This document shows, one piece after another, positions 16,635 through 24,767 of a stretch of DNA of 64,000 bases. The notes under the pieces are model-generated. The model was not told the origin of the DNA, made no database searches, and saw only the letters and a program-made list of their open reading frames with translations. The translations under genes and the position numbers were made by a program. Position 1 is the stretch's first letter, and the number at the start of each line of letters is the position of its first letter. Source of the DNA: Chloroflexota bacterium. GTDB taxonomy: Bacteria; Chloroflexota; Anaerolineae; UBA4142. The stretch is taken from the NCBI GenBank assembly GCA_016215025.1, contig JACRMI010000012.1, positions 88,382 through 152,381 of the forward strand, read 5' to 3'.

Positions 16635-17077
16635 TTCAAACTCTTGGTGATGCTCGCGACCCAGGTAGATGTGACGAGATTGAAAAAGATTAGCCCGACA
16701 TAGAATCCAAGCAGATATGCCCAGTAGGTCTTTTTGCCTTCGCACGCCAGAACGTGCATCCGAAAAGGACATCCTCCCGAAAGAACGCCAACGATGCCAA
16801 CGCCCAACCCGCCGATAATTGTCCAGAGCCATGTCGACGAAGAAATCGATGCGCTCATTGTCGCAAACATTGGAAAGGCAGGCACGTTACCATCCAAGAA
16901 ATAAAACAACGTGAATCCGCCGACCGCGCCGACGACAGTCCCAATGACGCCTTTCAACAAGGTCACGTCGCGCGCCATGAGAAAATCGCGATAGCCCGCG
17001 ATGTAGCACAACCGCGTTCGCTGTCCAAGATAACCGAGGATGATTCCCAACACGAGACTTGCAATCGCGACGATCAT
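16631..17077 (-). CDS. YeeE/YedE-family transporter half (C-terminal partner)
   Basis: This 148-residue membrane protein has four hydrophobic segments. It carries the family's signature cysteines: GQRTRLCYIAGYRDFLMARD (Cys24) and LSGGCPFRMHVLACEG. E. coli YeeE (TsuA) is a thiosulfate importer that uses conserved cysteines along its path, and the YedE branch is linked to selenium metabolism. Here the family's two repeats are encoded by separate genes. The start is ATG at 17077, 13 bases after the other half, with GGAGAGCAGGAG upstream. Confidence 0.85.
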   Translation of the reverse strand: MIVAIASLVLGIILGYLGQRTRLCYIAGYRDFLMARDVTLLKGVIGTVVGAVGGFTLFYFLDGNVPAFPMFATMSASISSSTWLWTIIGGLGVGIVGVLSGGCPFRMHVLACEGKKTYWAYLLGFYVGLIFFNLVTSTWVASITKSLK

Positions 17078-17090
17078 CTCCTGCTCTCCG

Positions 17091-17573
17091 TTAGATTGAA
17101 CGACTCGCGTTCCAACGCATCGCGACGATGCCGACGCCCACGCCAATAATGATACATGCCCAACCGATCAAACCGACGATACTGCCGTACGCGCTCAGAA
17201 GAACGATTCGAATGGGGCAAGAGCCAAGGATCAAACCAAAGTTGATCATCAAAAATCCAAAGATAAAGTACAAGATCGGCTGACGCGCAGGACGCCATTT
17301 GAATTCGTGATGCCTGAGCGCAGCAATGCCTGCTCCCAACGCGACGCCGACGACCGTCATGATGGGCGCGTTGATCGCAGCCATCGAATAGCCCCAGTGC
17401 GTATTCAAAAGATGGTCAGCCAACCAATTGACGAGTTCTTTGGGATGGCAGACCATGCATACGCCGTACGCCATCGGCGGAATCAGATTAAAGTAAGCTT
17501 GGACGGTCGCCGCGCCAAAGCCCAGAACAATACCGGCGAAAAAGACCGAGTCGGAGATGTTTTTCATCGACAT
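17091..17573 (-). CDS. YeeE/YedE-family transporter half (N-terminal partner)
   Basis: The 160-residue membrane protein has about four helices. It carries MAYGVCMVCHPKELVNWLAD, with two cysteines near the first loop, and FGLILGSCPIRIVLLSAYGS, the second YedE-type cysteine motif. It should pair with the product of 16631-17077 to form one transporter for thiosulfate, selenite-derived species or sulfane sulfur. The gene lies 18 bases after the rhodanese lipoprotein gene, which could deliver substrate to it from outside. Which compound is carried cannot be told from sequence. Confidence 0.85.
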   Translation of the reverse strand: MSMKNISDSVFFAGIVLGFGAATVQAYFNLIPPMAYGVCMVCHPKELVNWLADHLLNTHWGYSMAAINAPIMTVVGVALGAGIAALRHHEFKWRPARQPILYFIFGFLMINFGLILGSCPIRIVLLSAYGSIVGLIGWACIIIGVGVGIVAMRWNASRSI

Positions 17574-17591
17574 GACTAATGTGGAATAGAA

Positions 17592-18470
17592 TTATTTCGA
17601 CACGGGCAATCCTGCTTTGGTCCATGCCGACAGACCGCCCGCAAGACTCTTGGTGTTGGTGTATCCGAGCAAGTTGAGCGCCATCATGCTCATTGCGCTT
17701 TTATGCCCGTTACCACACTCGACGATGATGGGTGCGCCCCGGTCGGGAGGCAATTGGTCGAGGTTATGAATCAGCGTGCGAATCGGGATATTCGTCGAGT
17801 AGGCGATAGAACCAGCGTCGGCGATTTCTTTGACTTCGCGCACTTCGAGTTGAAATGGTTGGGAGTTTTTGAGAATGTCGTTGAGGACGGCTGGGGTCAT
17901 CAAGTTCCAGCCATCGGGCAGCTTGGCGAAATACTTGTCAAGCGCGGCGAGCAATTGCGGGTCTACGTCCAGTGCTTGCCCTGCTTTACCTTCTAGCGGT
18001 GCGCCCGTTGCAACCGGCAAGTTTGCGGCTTTCCACGCGCTGATACCTCCGACAAGACTCTTGACGTTGGAGTAACCCAAAAGTTGCAACGCTTCCATCG
18101 CCAGTGCGCTGCGATGACCACTTGAGCAGATCAAGACAATCGGTTGATTCTTGGCGGGCAATCGATCAAGGTTCTTTACAAATGTTCGAATCGGAATATT
18201 CATTGAATTGGCGATGAATCCAGCATCGGCAATTTCTTTCGGCTCGCGCACATCGACCAAGAAGGGTTTGCTTGTTTCTAATTGCTTGCTCAATGCTTCG
18301 GGTGTAATCGTTCCCCAACCGTCCGGCAGGTTCTGCAAATATCGATCAAGTATGGCTTTGATGTCGAGCGCCGCAGGCGTAGGCGTTGGCACCGTGCAAG
18401 CAACGGTCGAAAAAAATACAAGATGCAAAGTGAGCAGAAAAATCGAGCGAACTAATTTTCCGACTCGCAA
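17592..18470 (-). CDS. Double-rhodanese lipoprotein
   Basis: The 292-residue protein has a lipoprotein signal (lipobox TVAC, Cys25), so it acts outside the membrane. Two rhodanese domains follow, each preceded by a 30-residue module of the form LDxYxxxLPDGW. The first has VDVREPKEI and the active loop CSSGHR (Cys115). The second has LEVREVKEI and CGNGHK (Cys252). Both keep a cysteine able to carry persulfide sulfur. Its place directly upstream of the split YedE transporter suggests it captures sulfane sulfur or selenium and feeds the channel. The stop of moaA lies one base before its start. Confidence 0.9.
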   Translation of the reverse strand: MRVGKLVRSIFLLTLHLVFFSTVACTVPTPTPAALDIKAILDRYLQNLPDGWGTITPEALSKQLETSKPFLVDVREPKEIADAGFIANSMNIPIRTFVKNLDRLPAKNQPIVLICSSGHRSALAMEALQLLGYSNVKSLVGGISAWKAANLPVATGAPLEGKAGQALDVDPQLLAALDKYFAKLPDGWNLMTPAVLNDILKNSQPFQLEVREVKEIADAGSIAYSTNIPIRTLIHNLDQLPPDRGAPIIVECGNGHKSAMSMMALNLLGYTNTKSLAGGLSAWTKAGLPVSK

Positions 18471-18471
18471 G

Positions 18472-19821
18472 TTAACCTCCGATGGTGGACATTGCCAACC
18501 CGTTTACAGGATCATTTAGTAAAGAGCGTTGTTGTGGCTTGATGCGCCCGGCTTGGCGAATGAGCGATTGCAATTCGCCAATACTCGCGCCATCTGCCAA
18601 CGCCGATTTGCAGTTAACTCCCTGGTCTGAAAAAAGACACGGACGCAAGTAACCATCGGCGGTCAACCGCATTCGATTGCACGCTCCGCAGAAATGCTGG
18701 CTCATGGCGTTGATGAAGCCAATCGTTCCTTGAGCATTGGGCAATCGCATATAGTGCGCGGGACCATGCCCGCTAGGTCCATCCTCCGGCAGCAATTCAC
18801 CCAACTCTTGCAAACGATTTTGGATTTCGGCGGCTGTGAGCAGCCGATTGTCAATATCCGGCATATTCGGACCCCAATCCATTGCGCCCGCAACGGGCAT
18901 CACTTCGATAAAGCGAACGTGCCAAGGATGATCCAGTGTCAAGCGAGCGAAATCGATCACCTCGTCGTCGTTGAATCTGCGAATGACGACCATGTTGATT
19001 TTGAGCGGCGTCAAGCCCGCTGCTTCGGCGGCTTTGATGCCTTGCCACACGGATTCGAGATTACCCTGCCGAGTGATTCTGCGAAAACGGTCCGCGCGTA
19101 GACTGTCCAAGCTGATGTTGACGCGCTTCAACCCCGCATCTGCCAGATCGTTCGCGTACGAACTGAGCAATGTTCCGTTCGTCGTCATCGTGAGTTCAGC
19201 GATACCGGAGATCGCCGCCAATCGCCGCACCAAGCCGACGATGTTTTTGCGAACGAGTGGCTCGCCGCCCGTCAATCGAATCGTCCGAAAGCCAATCCCT
19301 GCCGCAGCTTCGATCATGCGCGCTATTTCTTCCGAGTGCAGAATAGCATCGCGCGGTTTGTAGGGCACACCGCTGGGCGGCATGCAATAAACGCAACGCA
19401 GATTGCAGCGGTCGGTAACCGAGACGCGCAAATAATCGAGCGTCCTGCCAAAACCATCCAGAGTGCTCACCTGCTTGTCTGAGTTGTTTTCGGACTTGAC
19501 GGTTTCCAGAAAATCTTTTAGTTCTTTTATCGTTCCCAGTTGTGTTTTGCAAACGATAAATTTATTGTCGCGTACATTCAGTCCCACGACGCGCGGTTGC
19601 AAGCCCTCTTTCAGGACGCAATTCATCGCCAACGCGCGACTTGCTTCAAAGTCGTTTGAATCGACGATGATAACGTCCGGCTGAAGCACTCTAATCTGCT
19701 CAATGGCCTTGATGAGGTCTTTTTCACGACCTAAGATCCGCAATCCCTCATCACCGCTAAGCAGCGCTTCAACGCATCCACCAAACAGCGGATGCGTCGA
19801 GAAAATATAGACCTGCTTCAT
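18472..19821 (-). CDS. moaA: MoaA with N-terminal receiver-like domain
   Basis: Residues 125-449 are a full MoaA, the radical-SAM GTP 3',8-cyclase that starts molybdopterin synthesis. It has RCNLRCVYCMPP (Cys139/143/146), LTGGEPLVR, and the C-terminal cluster motif HFCGACNRMRLTADG followed by LRPCLF. It ends in IGG, like the functional Gly-Gly tail of MoaA. Residues 1-110 form a separate alpha/beta domain resembling a response-regulator receiver: VYIFSTHPLFGGCVEALL, then PDVIIVDSND with an Asp at the acceptor position, but without the N-terminal acidic pair. It is probably a pseudo-receiver. The fusion is unusual and may tie cofactor synthesis to a signal. Confidence 0.9.
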   Translation of the reverse strand: MKQVYIFSTHPLFGGCVEALLSGDEGLRILGREKDLIKAIEQIRVLQPDVIIVDSNDFEASRALAMNCVLKEGLQPRVVGLNVRDNKFIVCKTQLGTIKELKDFLETVKSENNSDKQVSTLDGFGRTLDYLRVSVTDRCNLRCVYCMPPSGVPYKPRDAILHSEEIARMIEAAAGIGFRTIRLTGGEPLVRKNIVGLVRRLAAISGIAELTMTTNGTLLSSYANDLADAGLKRVNISLDSLRADRFRRITRQGNLESVWQGIKAAEAAGLTPLKINMVVIRRFNDDEVIDFARLTLDHPWHVRFIEVMPVAGAMDWGPNMPDIDNRLLTAAEIQNRLQELGELLPEDGPSGHGPAHYMRLPNAQGTIGFINAMSQHFCGACNRMRLTADGYLRPCLFSDQGVNCKSALADGASIGELQSLIRQAGRIKPQQRSLLNDPVNGLAMSTIGG

Positions 19822-19888
19822 AATGTCGGCGTTTCCTTTACCGTAACCGTGCTAGCGACACGGTCCTTGCTGCGTTACTTTCGCAAAT

Positions 19889-20056
19889 TTATTGCTTGGG
19901 TGGACTCCAATTTTCCAAGCTGCCCTGGAATGCTCGGATAAAGTGAAAACCAAGCAATTGCATACTCATCATACCCAGCGTCGCACGATGATGGCTGGTG
20001 GAAACGATTACGATGCGAGTCAATTTCGGTTCCAACTGAACCGTATTGGGGACCCC
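19889..20056 (-). other. In-frame continuation of a rhodanese domain after TGA
   Basis: Reading past the TGA at 20059-20057 in the same frame gives 55 further codons before TAA at 19891-19889. The product includes RIVIVSTSHHRATLGMM and SMQLLGFHFIRAF. These align with the active-site half of rhodanese domains, such as IVVVCDTGHRSAVGM in the same protein; the catalytic Cys is Ser here. A perfect six-base hairpin (20027-20043 on the plus strand) lies 13 bases after the TGA. This is either recoded UGA or a domain decaying after a nonsense mutation. Confidence 0.65.
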
Positions 20057-20863
20057 TCAAGCCCAGTCTATCGTTTCTTGCAAAGGCATTCTGTCAAGAG
20101 CATCGGGTAACTCACGCAGAGGAACGTTGATGGCGCGTTGAAAATCTTTTAGACTCGATTCTCCAAATTCCGCCGGGGTATTCACATCGATAATGAGCGA
20201 CGCGCCCTGGTCGTATGTTTCCGGTTGCGCTTCGGCAGAAGAAGAGGGTAAGAGTTTCTGATCGGCGGTGAGACCGTCCGCATCGATAATTCCCCAATCG
20301 TACGGCAGCGTATGTGCCAAATAGTAATCGAGCATGGCTTGAATTTTGGGATTTACGTTGGATGGTTGCGCGGAGCGTGGCGGTGGGATGGGTTCGGTCA
20401 CGATTGGCAACTTGGCAGTTTGCCACGATTGCATTCCACCATCGAGTGTCTTTGCTCTTTTATAGCCAAGCATTTGCAGGATCGCCATTCCAACGGCGCT
20501 GCGATGTCCGGTATCGCAAACCACGACGATGTCCTTGTCCATCCCCGGCAGCGATTGCAAATTGCGAGTGATTGTTCGTAACGGAATGTTGATCGCGCCT
20601 GCGATAAAACCTTTGCGGTACTCGTCCGGTTGTCGCACATCGATAATAAAAGGAGACGCCCGGACAACCTCTTGACTAGCGACGAGATGCCAATCGGCAG
20701 GCAAGTTCGCCAAGAACTCACGCAGGGCTGGCTGCATGTCGATGTTTGGATTTCGCTGCGCTTCGACAGTCGGCGTAGGGCTCGCCGGTTGCGCTACGTT
20801 GCCGCATCCGCTCGCGAACAAAAGAAAGAGTGGGAAGAGCAGAAACCCTATATTTTTGAGCAT
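20057..20863 (-). CDS. Rhodanese lipoprotein, second domain cut by TGA
   Basis: The annotated product has 268 residues with a lipoprotein signal ending in FASGC. The first rhodanese domain is complete: IDVRQPDEYRKG and the active loop CDTGHR (Cys116), preceded by the LxxFLxxLPxxW module. The second domain starts normally (LIIDVNTPAEF, INVPLRELPDAL) but stops at a TGA after TIDWA, before its active loop. The missing half continues in frame to 19889, so the full product would be 324 residues if the UGA is decoded. It is paralogous to the lipoprotein at 17592 and probably has the same outside sulfur-binding role. Confidence 0.85.
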   Translation of the reverse strand: MLKNIGFLLFPLFLLFASGCGNVAQPASPTPTVEAQRNPNIDMQPALREFLANLPADWHLVASQEVVRASPFIIDVRQPDEYRKGFIAGAINIPLRTITRNLQSLPGMDKDIVVVCDTGHRSAVGMAILQMLGYKRAKTLDGGMQSWQTAKLPIVTEPIPPPRSAQPSNVNPKIQAMLDYYLAHTLPYDWGIIDADGLTADQKLLPSSSAEAQPETYDQGASLIIDVNTPAEFGESSLKDFQRAINVPLRELPDALDRMPLQETIDWA

Positions 20864-20883
20864 TTTGACTTTTAGTCCGTGAT

Positions 20884-20927
20884 GTGTGATACGTGATTCG
20901 TGAAAATCTACGAGTCACGTATCACAC
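20884..20927. repeat. GTGATACGTGA hairpin in spacer
   Basis: An 18-base arm at 20884-20901 (GTGTGATACGTGATTCGT) pairs with 20910-20927 with one mismatch. It fills the spacer between the NapH-like fusion gene and the rhodanese gene and is followed by more CACGT words. It may be a terminator or attenuator. Confidence 0.5.
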
Positions 20928-20942
20928 AACGTGTTTCACGTC

Positions 20943-22910
20943 TCACGTCCGCTTGGGCGCGTTGCCAAGCGCATAAACCTTGATGGCGGGAGGCGCAGGA
21001 CATTTGTACTCGCACTGTCCGCAGCCGTTGCACTTGTTCTCGATAACGACCGGCAGCGGCTTGTTCTTGCCTTCTTTTTTAATCTCGATTCGATCAATCG
21101 CTTTCAACTGACAGGCCTTCTCGCAGACCATGCAATTGATGCACAACGACTCGGCAAGGACGGCAATGCCCATCTTTTGCATGCGTTTTTCTTCGAGCGA
21201 GAGCGCGGGGATGGCGCCTGACGGGCAAATCTGACCGCAGCGATTGCAGTCGTTATTGCAGTAACCGAGTGAGCCATTGATCACTGGCGTCCAGAACGCA
21301 TCCCAGGTCATTCCAAACGAAACCGGGTGCAGCGCGTGGGTCGCGCACGCTTGGACGCATTGATCGCAGCGAATACACTTGTCCAGAAACTCGGCTTCGT
21401 TCGTGACGCCCGGTGGTCGGATGAGGTCGTTCGATTTGGTCTGAGCGAATCCCGTGTTGAACAAAACCAAGCCAGCCGCTGCGGTCGCCGCGCCGCCGAG
21501 TAGCTCACGCCGACTCGGATCGAATTCGTGATGCCAACGGGGTGTGGGCTGGCGACCGAATGTGATGGCAGTCTTGGGACAAGGCGCAGCGCAGTCCATG
21601 CACATGATGCATTCCGCCGGATCATTCTTGATCGTTTCTGGATCGATTGCGCCCATTGGGCATTGCTTGACGCAGTCACCGCACTTGACGCAACTCGCTT
21701 CGTTCACACGACGGCGAATCCACGCAAACTTGCTGCCCAAGCCGATGATGGCTCCCAGTGGACAAAGATAGCGACACCAGAAACGCTTTTCGATAAAGTT
21801 CAAGCCAATCACGAGCGCAAGCATGGCGATGGATAGCAGCGTCGTGACGCGAAACCCAGGATTTTCGACGATGCTCCACACGACGGAGATAGGATCGGCG
21901 ACGCCACGCACGAGAATCGTAATGGGATCGAGCCACATGAACGCGAGCGAGCCAAACAGCGCCATCACAAATATCACGATCAAGAAAACGTACTTGATCT
22001 GGCGAAACCAGGGTTTCATCTTGCGCGTGCCTTTGGGCCCGAACAATTCCAGAATCGCGCCCAACGGGCAAATCCAGCTGCACCATACTCGACCGAGGAC
22101 GAGCGTCGCGACAATCGTGACGATGGCTGGCAGATAGAGCGGCAAAATTTCGCGCGCGGCAATCATCGACATGATCGCTTGCAGCGGATCAAAGCGCGAG
22201 AACAAATTGGATAAATTGACGGGCAACTGCAACGCTTGGGATGTCGTGAGAAAGAGGATCGCAAAGAGGGCGAGCATTCCATATTGCACGACCTGGCGCG
22301 TCCGAATCCATTTTTTTGCGTTGGCGTACCACTTGTGCCCAATCGGTAGACCTTCTAGCTGCGTGATCGCGCCGGTCGGACAATACGTGATACACTGATT
22401 GCAATCGTCGCACGCGCGGGCGTTATACGTATCGAACGCCATGGCGACTTGGCGGTCCGGTCCACGTTCGATGAAACCCAGGACATCTTTATGGGCAACC
22501 TCATGGCACGCGCGGACACATAATCCGCAAAGAACACATTTCTCTTCCAGTTTGGCTGTTGCAAAACGCGGCTCTTGAATTCCCAAAGCTGCCGCCAAAC
22601 GTTGGATCGACGGAACGTTGGGCGTACGCGCGAGCAAAAGCTCTGCCATCATTTTGCGCGTTCCCAGTGCGCGCGCTGAATCGGTTTGAACGGCGACGCC
22701 TTCTTCAGCTTTGGAATTACAGGCGGTGGTCACCCAGGCGCGACCGTTGCGTTTGACTTCGACGGAGCAAAGGCGACAGCCGCCGTACGGCTCCAAATCC
22801 GGGTGATGACAAATCGTCGGAAGATTGACGCCTGCGCTCTTCGCGGCATCGAGTAACGACGTTCCCTCTTTGACTTGAATTTCCTTATCATTGATTTTCA
22901 GGTTTACCAT
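20943..22910 (-). CDS. HoxU/NuoG-NapH-NapG-like multi-cluster fusion protein
   Basis: The 655-residue protein joins three modules. Residues 1-180 form a HoxU/NuoG N-terminus: a [2Fe-2S] site (Cys34/45/48/64) and two [4Fe-4S] motifs (125-135, 167-177). Residues 200-450 are NapH-like: four membrane helices, two CxxxCP motifs (CSWICP near 277, CRYLCP near 379) and two [4Fe-4S] motifs (407-417, 434-444). Residues 465-655 begin with a Tat-like segment (DPSRRELLGGAATAAAG) and carry four more [4Fe-4S] motifs, as in NapG. If the internal Tat-like helix spans the membrane, the last module faces outside while the first faces the cytoplasm. It follows the NuoF/HydB gene by nine bases, so it should link NAD(H), quinone and periplasmic electrons. 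Confidence 0.88.
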   Translation of the reverse strand: MVNLKINDKEIQVKEGTSLLDAAKSAGVNLPTICHHPDLEPYGGCRLCSVEVKRNGRAWVTTACNSKAEEGVAVQTDSARALGTRKMMAELLLARTPNVPSIQRLAAALGIQEPRFATAKLEEKCVLCGLCVRACHEVAHKDVLGFIERGPDRQVAMAFDTYNARACDDCNQCITYCPTGAITQLEGLPIGHKWYANAKKWIRTRQVVQYGMLALFAILFLTTSQALQLPVNLSNLFSRFDPLQAIMSMIAAREILPLYLPAIVTIVATLVLGRVWCSWICPLGAILELFGPKGTRKMKPWFRQIKYVFLIVIFVMALFGSLAFMWLDPITILVRGVADPISVVWSIVENPGFRVTTLLSIAMLALVIGLNFIEKRFWCRYLCPLGAIIGLGSKFAWIRRRVNEASCVKCGDCVKQCPMGAIDPETIKNDPAECIMCMDCAAPCPKTAITFGRQPTPRWHHEFDPSRRELLGGAATAAAGLVLFNTGFAQTKSNDLIRPPGVTNEAEFLDKCIRCDQCVQACATHALHPVSFGMTWDAFWTPVINGSLGYCNNDCNRCGQICPSGAIPALSLEEKRMQKMGIAVLAESLCINCMVCEKACQLKAIDRIEIKKEGKNKPLPVVIENKCNGCGQCEYKCPAPPAIKVYALGNAPKRT

Positions 22911-22919
22911 GCTATGCCT

Positions 22920-24767
22920 CTATCTCACGCCGACCGCGTCGCGCGTACAGACCTCGCGACAGATGCCACAGCGAATACATTTGCCCTCGTCGATCGAGTG
23001 GAGTTGATGCAGCTCTCCGGCGATGGCTTGCTCAGTGCAGTTGCGAGCGCAGAGCGTACAGCCATTGCATTTTTCGGCGATGATGTAAAACGTAATCAAG
23101 TCTTTGCAGACTCCAGCGGGACATTTCTTGTCCTCGATGTGCGCCTTGTATTCGTCTTGGAAATAGCGAATTGTGCTAAGCACCGGATTCGGAGCGGTCC
23201 GACCCAAGGCGCATAACGCGCCATCTTGAATCGTCGCGCCCATTTCATGCAACAGCTCAATATCGCCGGGTTTGCCTTCGCCCTTGGTGATATTGACGAG
23301 GATCGTGTGCATCTGGCGAATGCCTTCTCGACAGGCGGTGCATTTGCCGCACGATTCGAATCGAGTAAAGTCGAGAAAATAGCGCGCGACATCGACCATG
23401 CACGTCCCTTCGTCCATAACGATCATGCCACCCGAACCCATCATCGAACCGGCGGCAGTCAGGTTTTCGTAATCGAGCGGCAAGTCAAGCAGTTTGTCGG
23501 GAATGCAACCGCCGGAGGGACCACCGGTCTGAACAGCTTTGAATTTTTTGCCGTTGCTTACGCCACCACCAATGTCGTAAATCATGTGGCGCACGGTGAT
23601 GCCGAGCGGCACTTCGACGAGACCTGTGTTGTTGATTTTGCCGACGAGCGAAAAAATCGTCGTGCCTTTGCTCTTTTCGTTTCCGAGTTTAGCATACCAC
23701 TCCGCGCCGTTGTTGATAATATGCGAGACCGTCGCCCACGTCTTGGTATTGTTGATATTTGTCGGCTTGCCCCACAAACCTTTTTCCGCTGGGAACGGCG
23801 GACGCGGCATCGGCTCGCCCACACGTCCTTCGATGGAAGCCATCATCGCGGTCTCTTCGCCGCAAACGAATGCACCCGCACCGAGTTGAATATGCAAATC
23901 GAAATCGAATCCAAAGCCAAGAATGTTTTTGCCGAGCAGGCCGTACTCTGCGGCTTGCTTCACCGCATTGCGGATCATCTCGACGGCGAGTGGGTATTCG
24001 TGGCGAATATAAACGTAACCCTGACTCGCACCAATCGCATACGCGCCGATAAGCATCCCTTCTAATATGCTGTGCGGATTGCCTTCGATCAAGCCGCGAT
24101 CTTGGAAGGCACCGGGGTCGCCTTCATCTGCATTGCAGATCACATATTTTTGATCGCCTGGGGACTGACGACAGAGTTCCCATTTGGTGCCGGTTGAAAA
24201 GCCCGCGCCGCCGCGACCGCGCAGCCCAGAGCGTTTGATCTCGCCGATTACGTCGGCGGGTTTCATCGCCAGGGTTTTGACCAGCGCTAGGTATCCGCCC
24301 GCCGCAACATAGTCTTCGATTTTTGTTGGATCGATAATTCCATTGTTCTTGAGGATGACACGTTGCTGCTCACGATAGAAAGGCACATCGTACTCGTGCA
24401 CGATGCGTTCGCCGGTTTGCGGATGTTTGTAGAGTAATCGCTCCACGGTCTTGCCTTGCGCCAACGAGGTGATGATGTCGGGCGCGTCGCGTGGGGCGAC
24501 TTTGACATAGAGCACGCGCTCCGGCTGAATCACGACGAGCGGTCCTTGTTCGCAAAAGCCAGGACAGCCGGTAATTTTCAAATCGATCTGGGATTCGAGA
24601 TTCTGCTTTTTGAGTTCCGCTTCAAGTGCCGTACCTACTCCATTCGAGCTCAGGGCGCGACAGCCCGTCCCGCCGCAGATGGTGATGCAGCGTTTGGTCT
24701 CCGACCGTGCGCCTGCCAAAGTCTTGCGCCATTGTTCCAGGTCGGCGACTGCGTTCAATCTAGTCAT
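22920..24767 (-). CDS. NuoF/HydB-like flavoprotein with extra ferredoxin domain
   Basis: From ATG at 24767 the product has 615 residues. An N-terminal thioredoxin-like [2Fe-2S] domain (Cys31, 36, 68, 72) is followed by the FMN/NADH-binding NuoF core with LRGRGGAGFSTGTKWE, CNADEGDPGAFQDR and GGPSGGCIP. Then come the NuoF cluster motif ESCGKCTACREG and a C-terminal two-cluster ferredoxin (CNGCTLCARNC, CIRCGICREVC). This layout is that of HydB/HndC in electron-bifurcating NADH-ferredoxin enzymes and of HoxF-type diaphorases. No hydrogenase subunit is nearby. The start overlaps the NuoE-like gene by eight bases. The likely role is NAD+/NADH exchange with the cluster's Fe-S partners. Confidence 0.92.
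   Translation of the reverse strand: MTRLNAVADLEQWRKTLAGARSETKRCITICGGTGCRALSSNGVGTALEAELKKQNLESQIDLKITGCPGFCEQGPLVVIQPERVLYVKVAPRDAPDIITSLAQGKTVERLLYKHPQTGERIVHEYDVPFYREQQRVILKNNGIIDPTKIEDYVAAGGYLALVKTLAMKPADVIGEIKRSGLRGRGGAGFSTGTKWELCRQSPGDQKYVICNADEGDPGAFQDRGLIEGNPHSILEGMLIGAYAIGASQGYVYIRHEYPLAVEMIRNAVKQAAEYGLLGKNILGFGFDFDLHIQLGAGAFVCGEETAMMASIEGRVGEPMPRPPFPAEKGLWGKPTNINNTKTWATVSHIINNGAEWYAKLGNEKSKGTTIFSLVGKINNTGLVEVPLGITVRHMIYDIGGGVSNGKKFKAVQTGGPSGGCIPDKLLDLPLDYENLTAAGSMMGSGGMIVMDEGTCMVDVARYFLDFTRFESCGKCTACREGIRQMHTILVNITKGEGKPGDIELLHEMGATIQDGALCALGRTAPNPVLSTIRYFQDEYKAHIEDKKCPAGVCKDLITFYIIAEKCNGCTLCARNCTEQAIAGELHQLHSIDEGKCIRCGICREVCTRDAVGVR

Noticed and set aside
19875..20060. A 61-codon minus-strand frame after the rhodanese stop
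   Set aside because: The continuation in the original frame shows rhodanese homology; this other frame does not.
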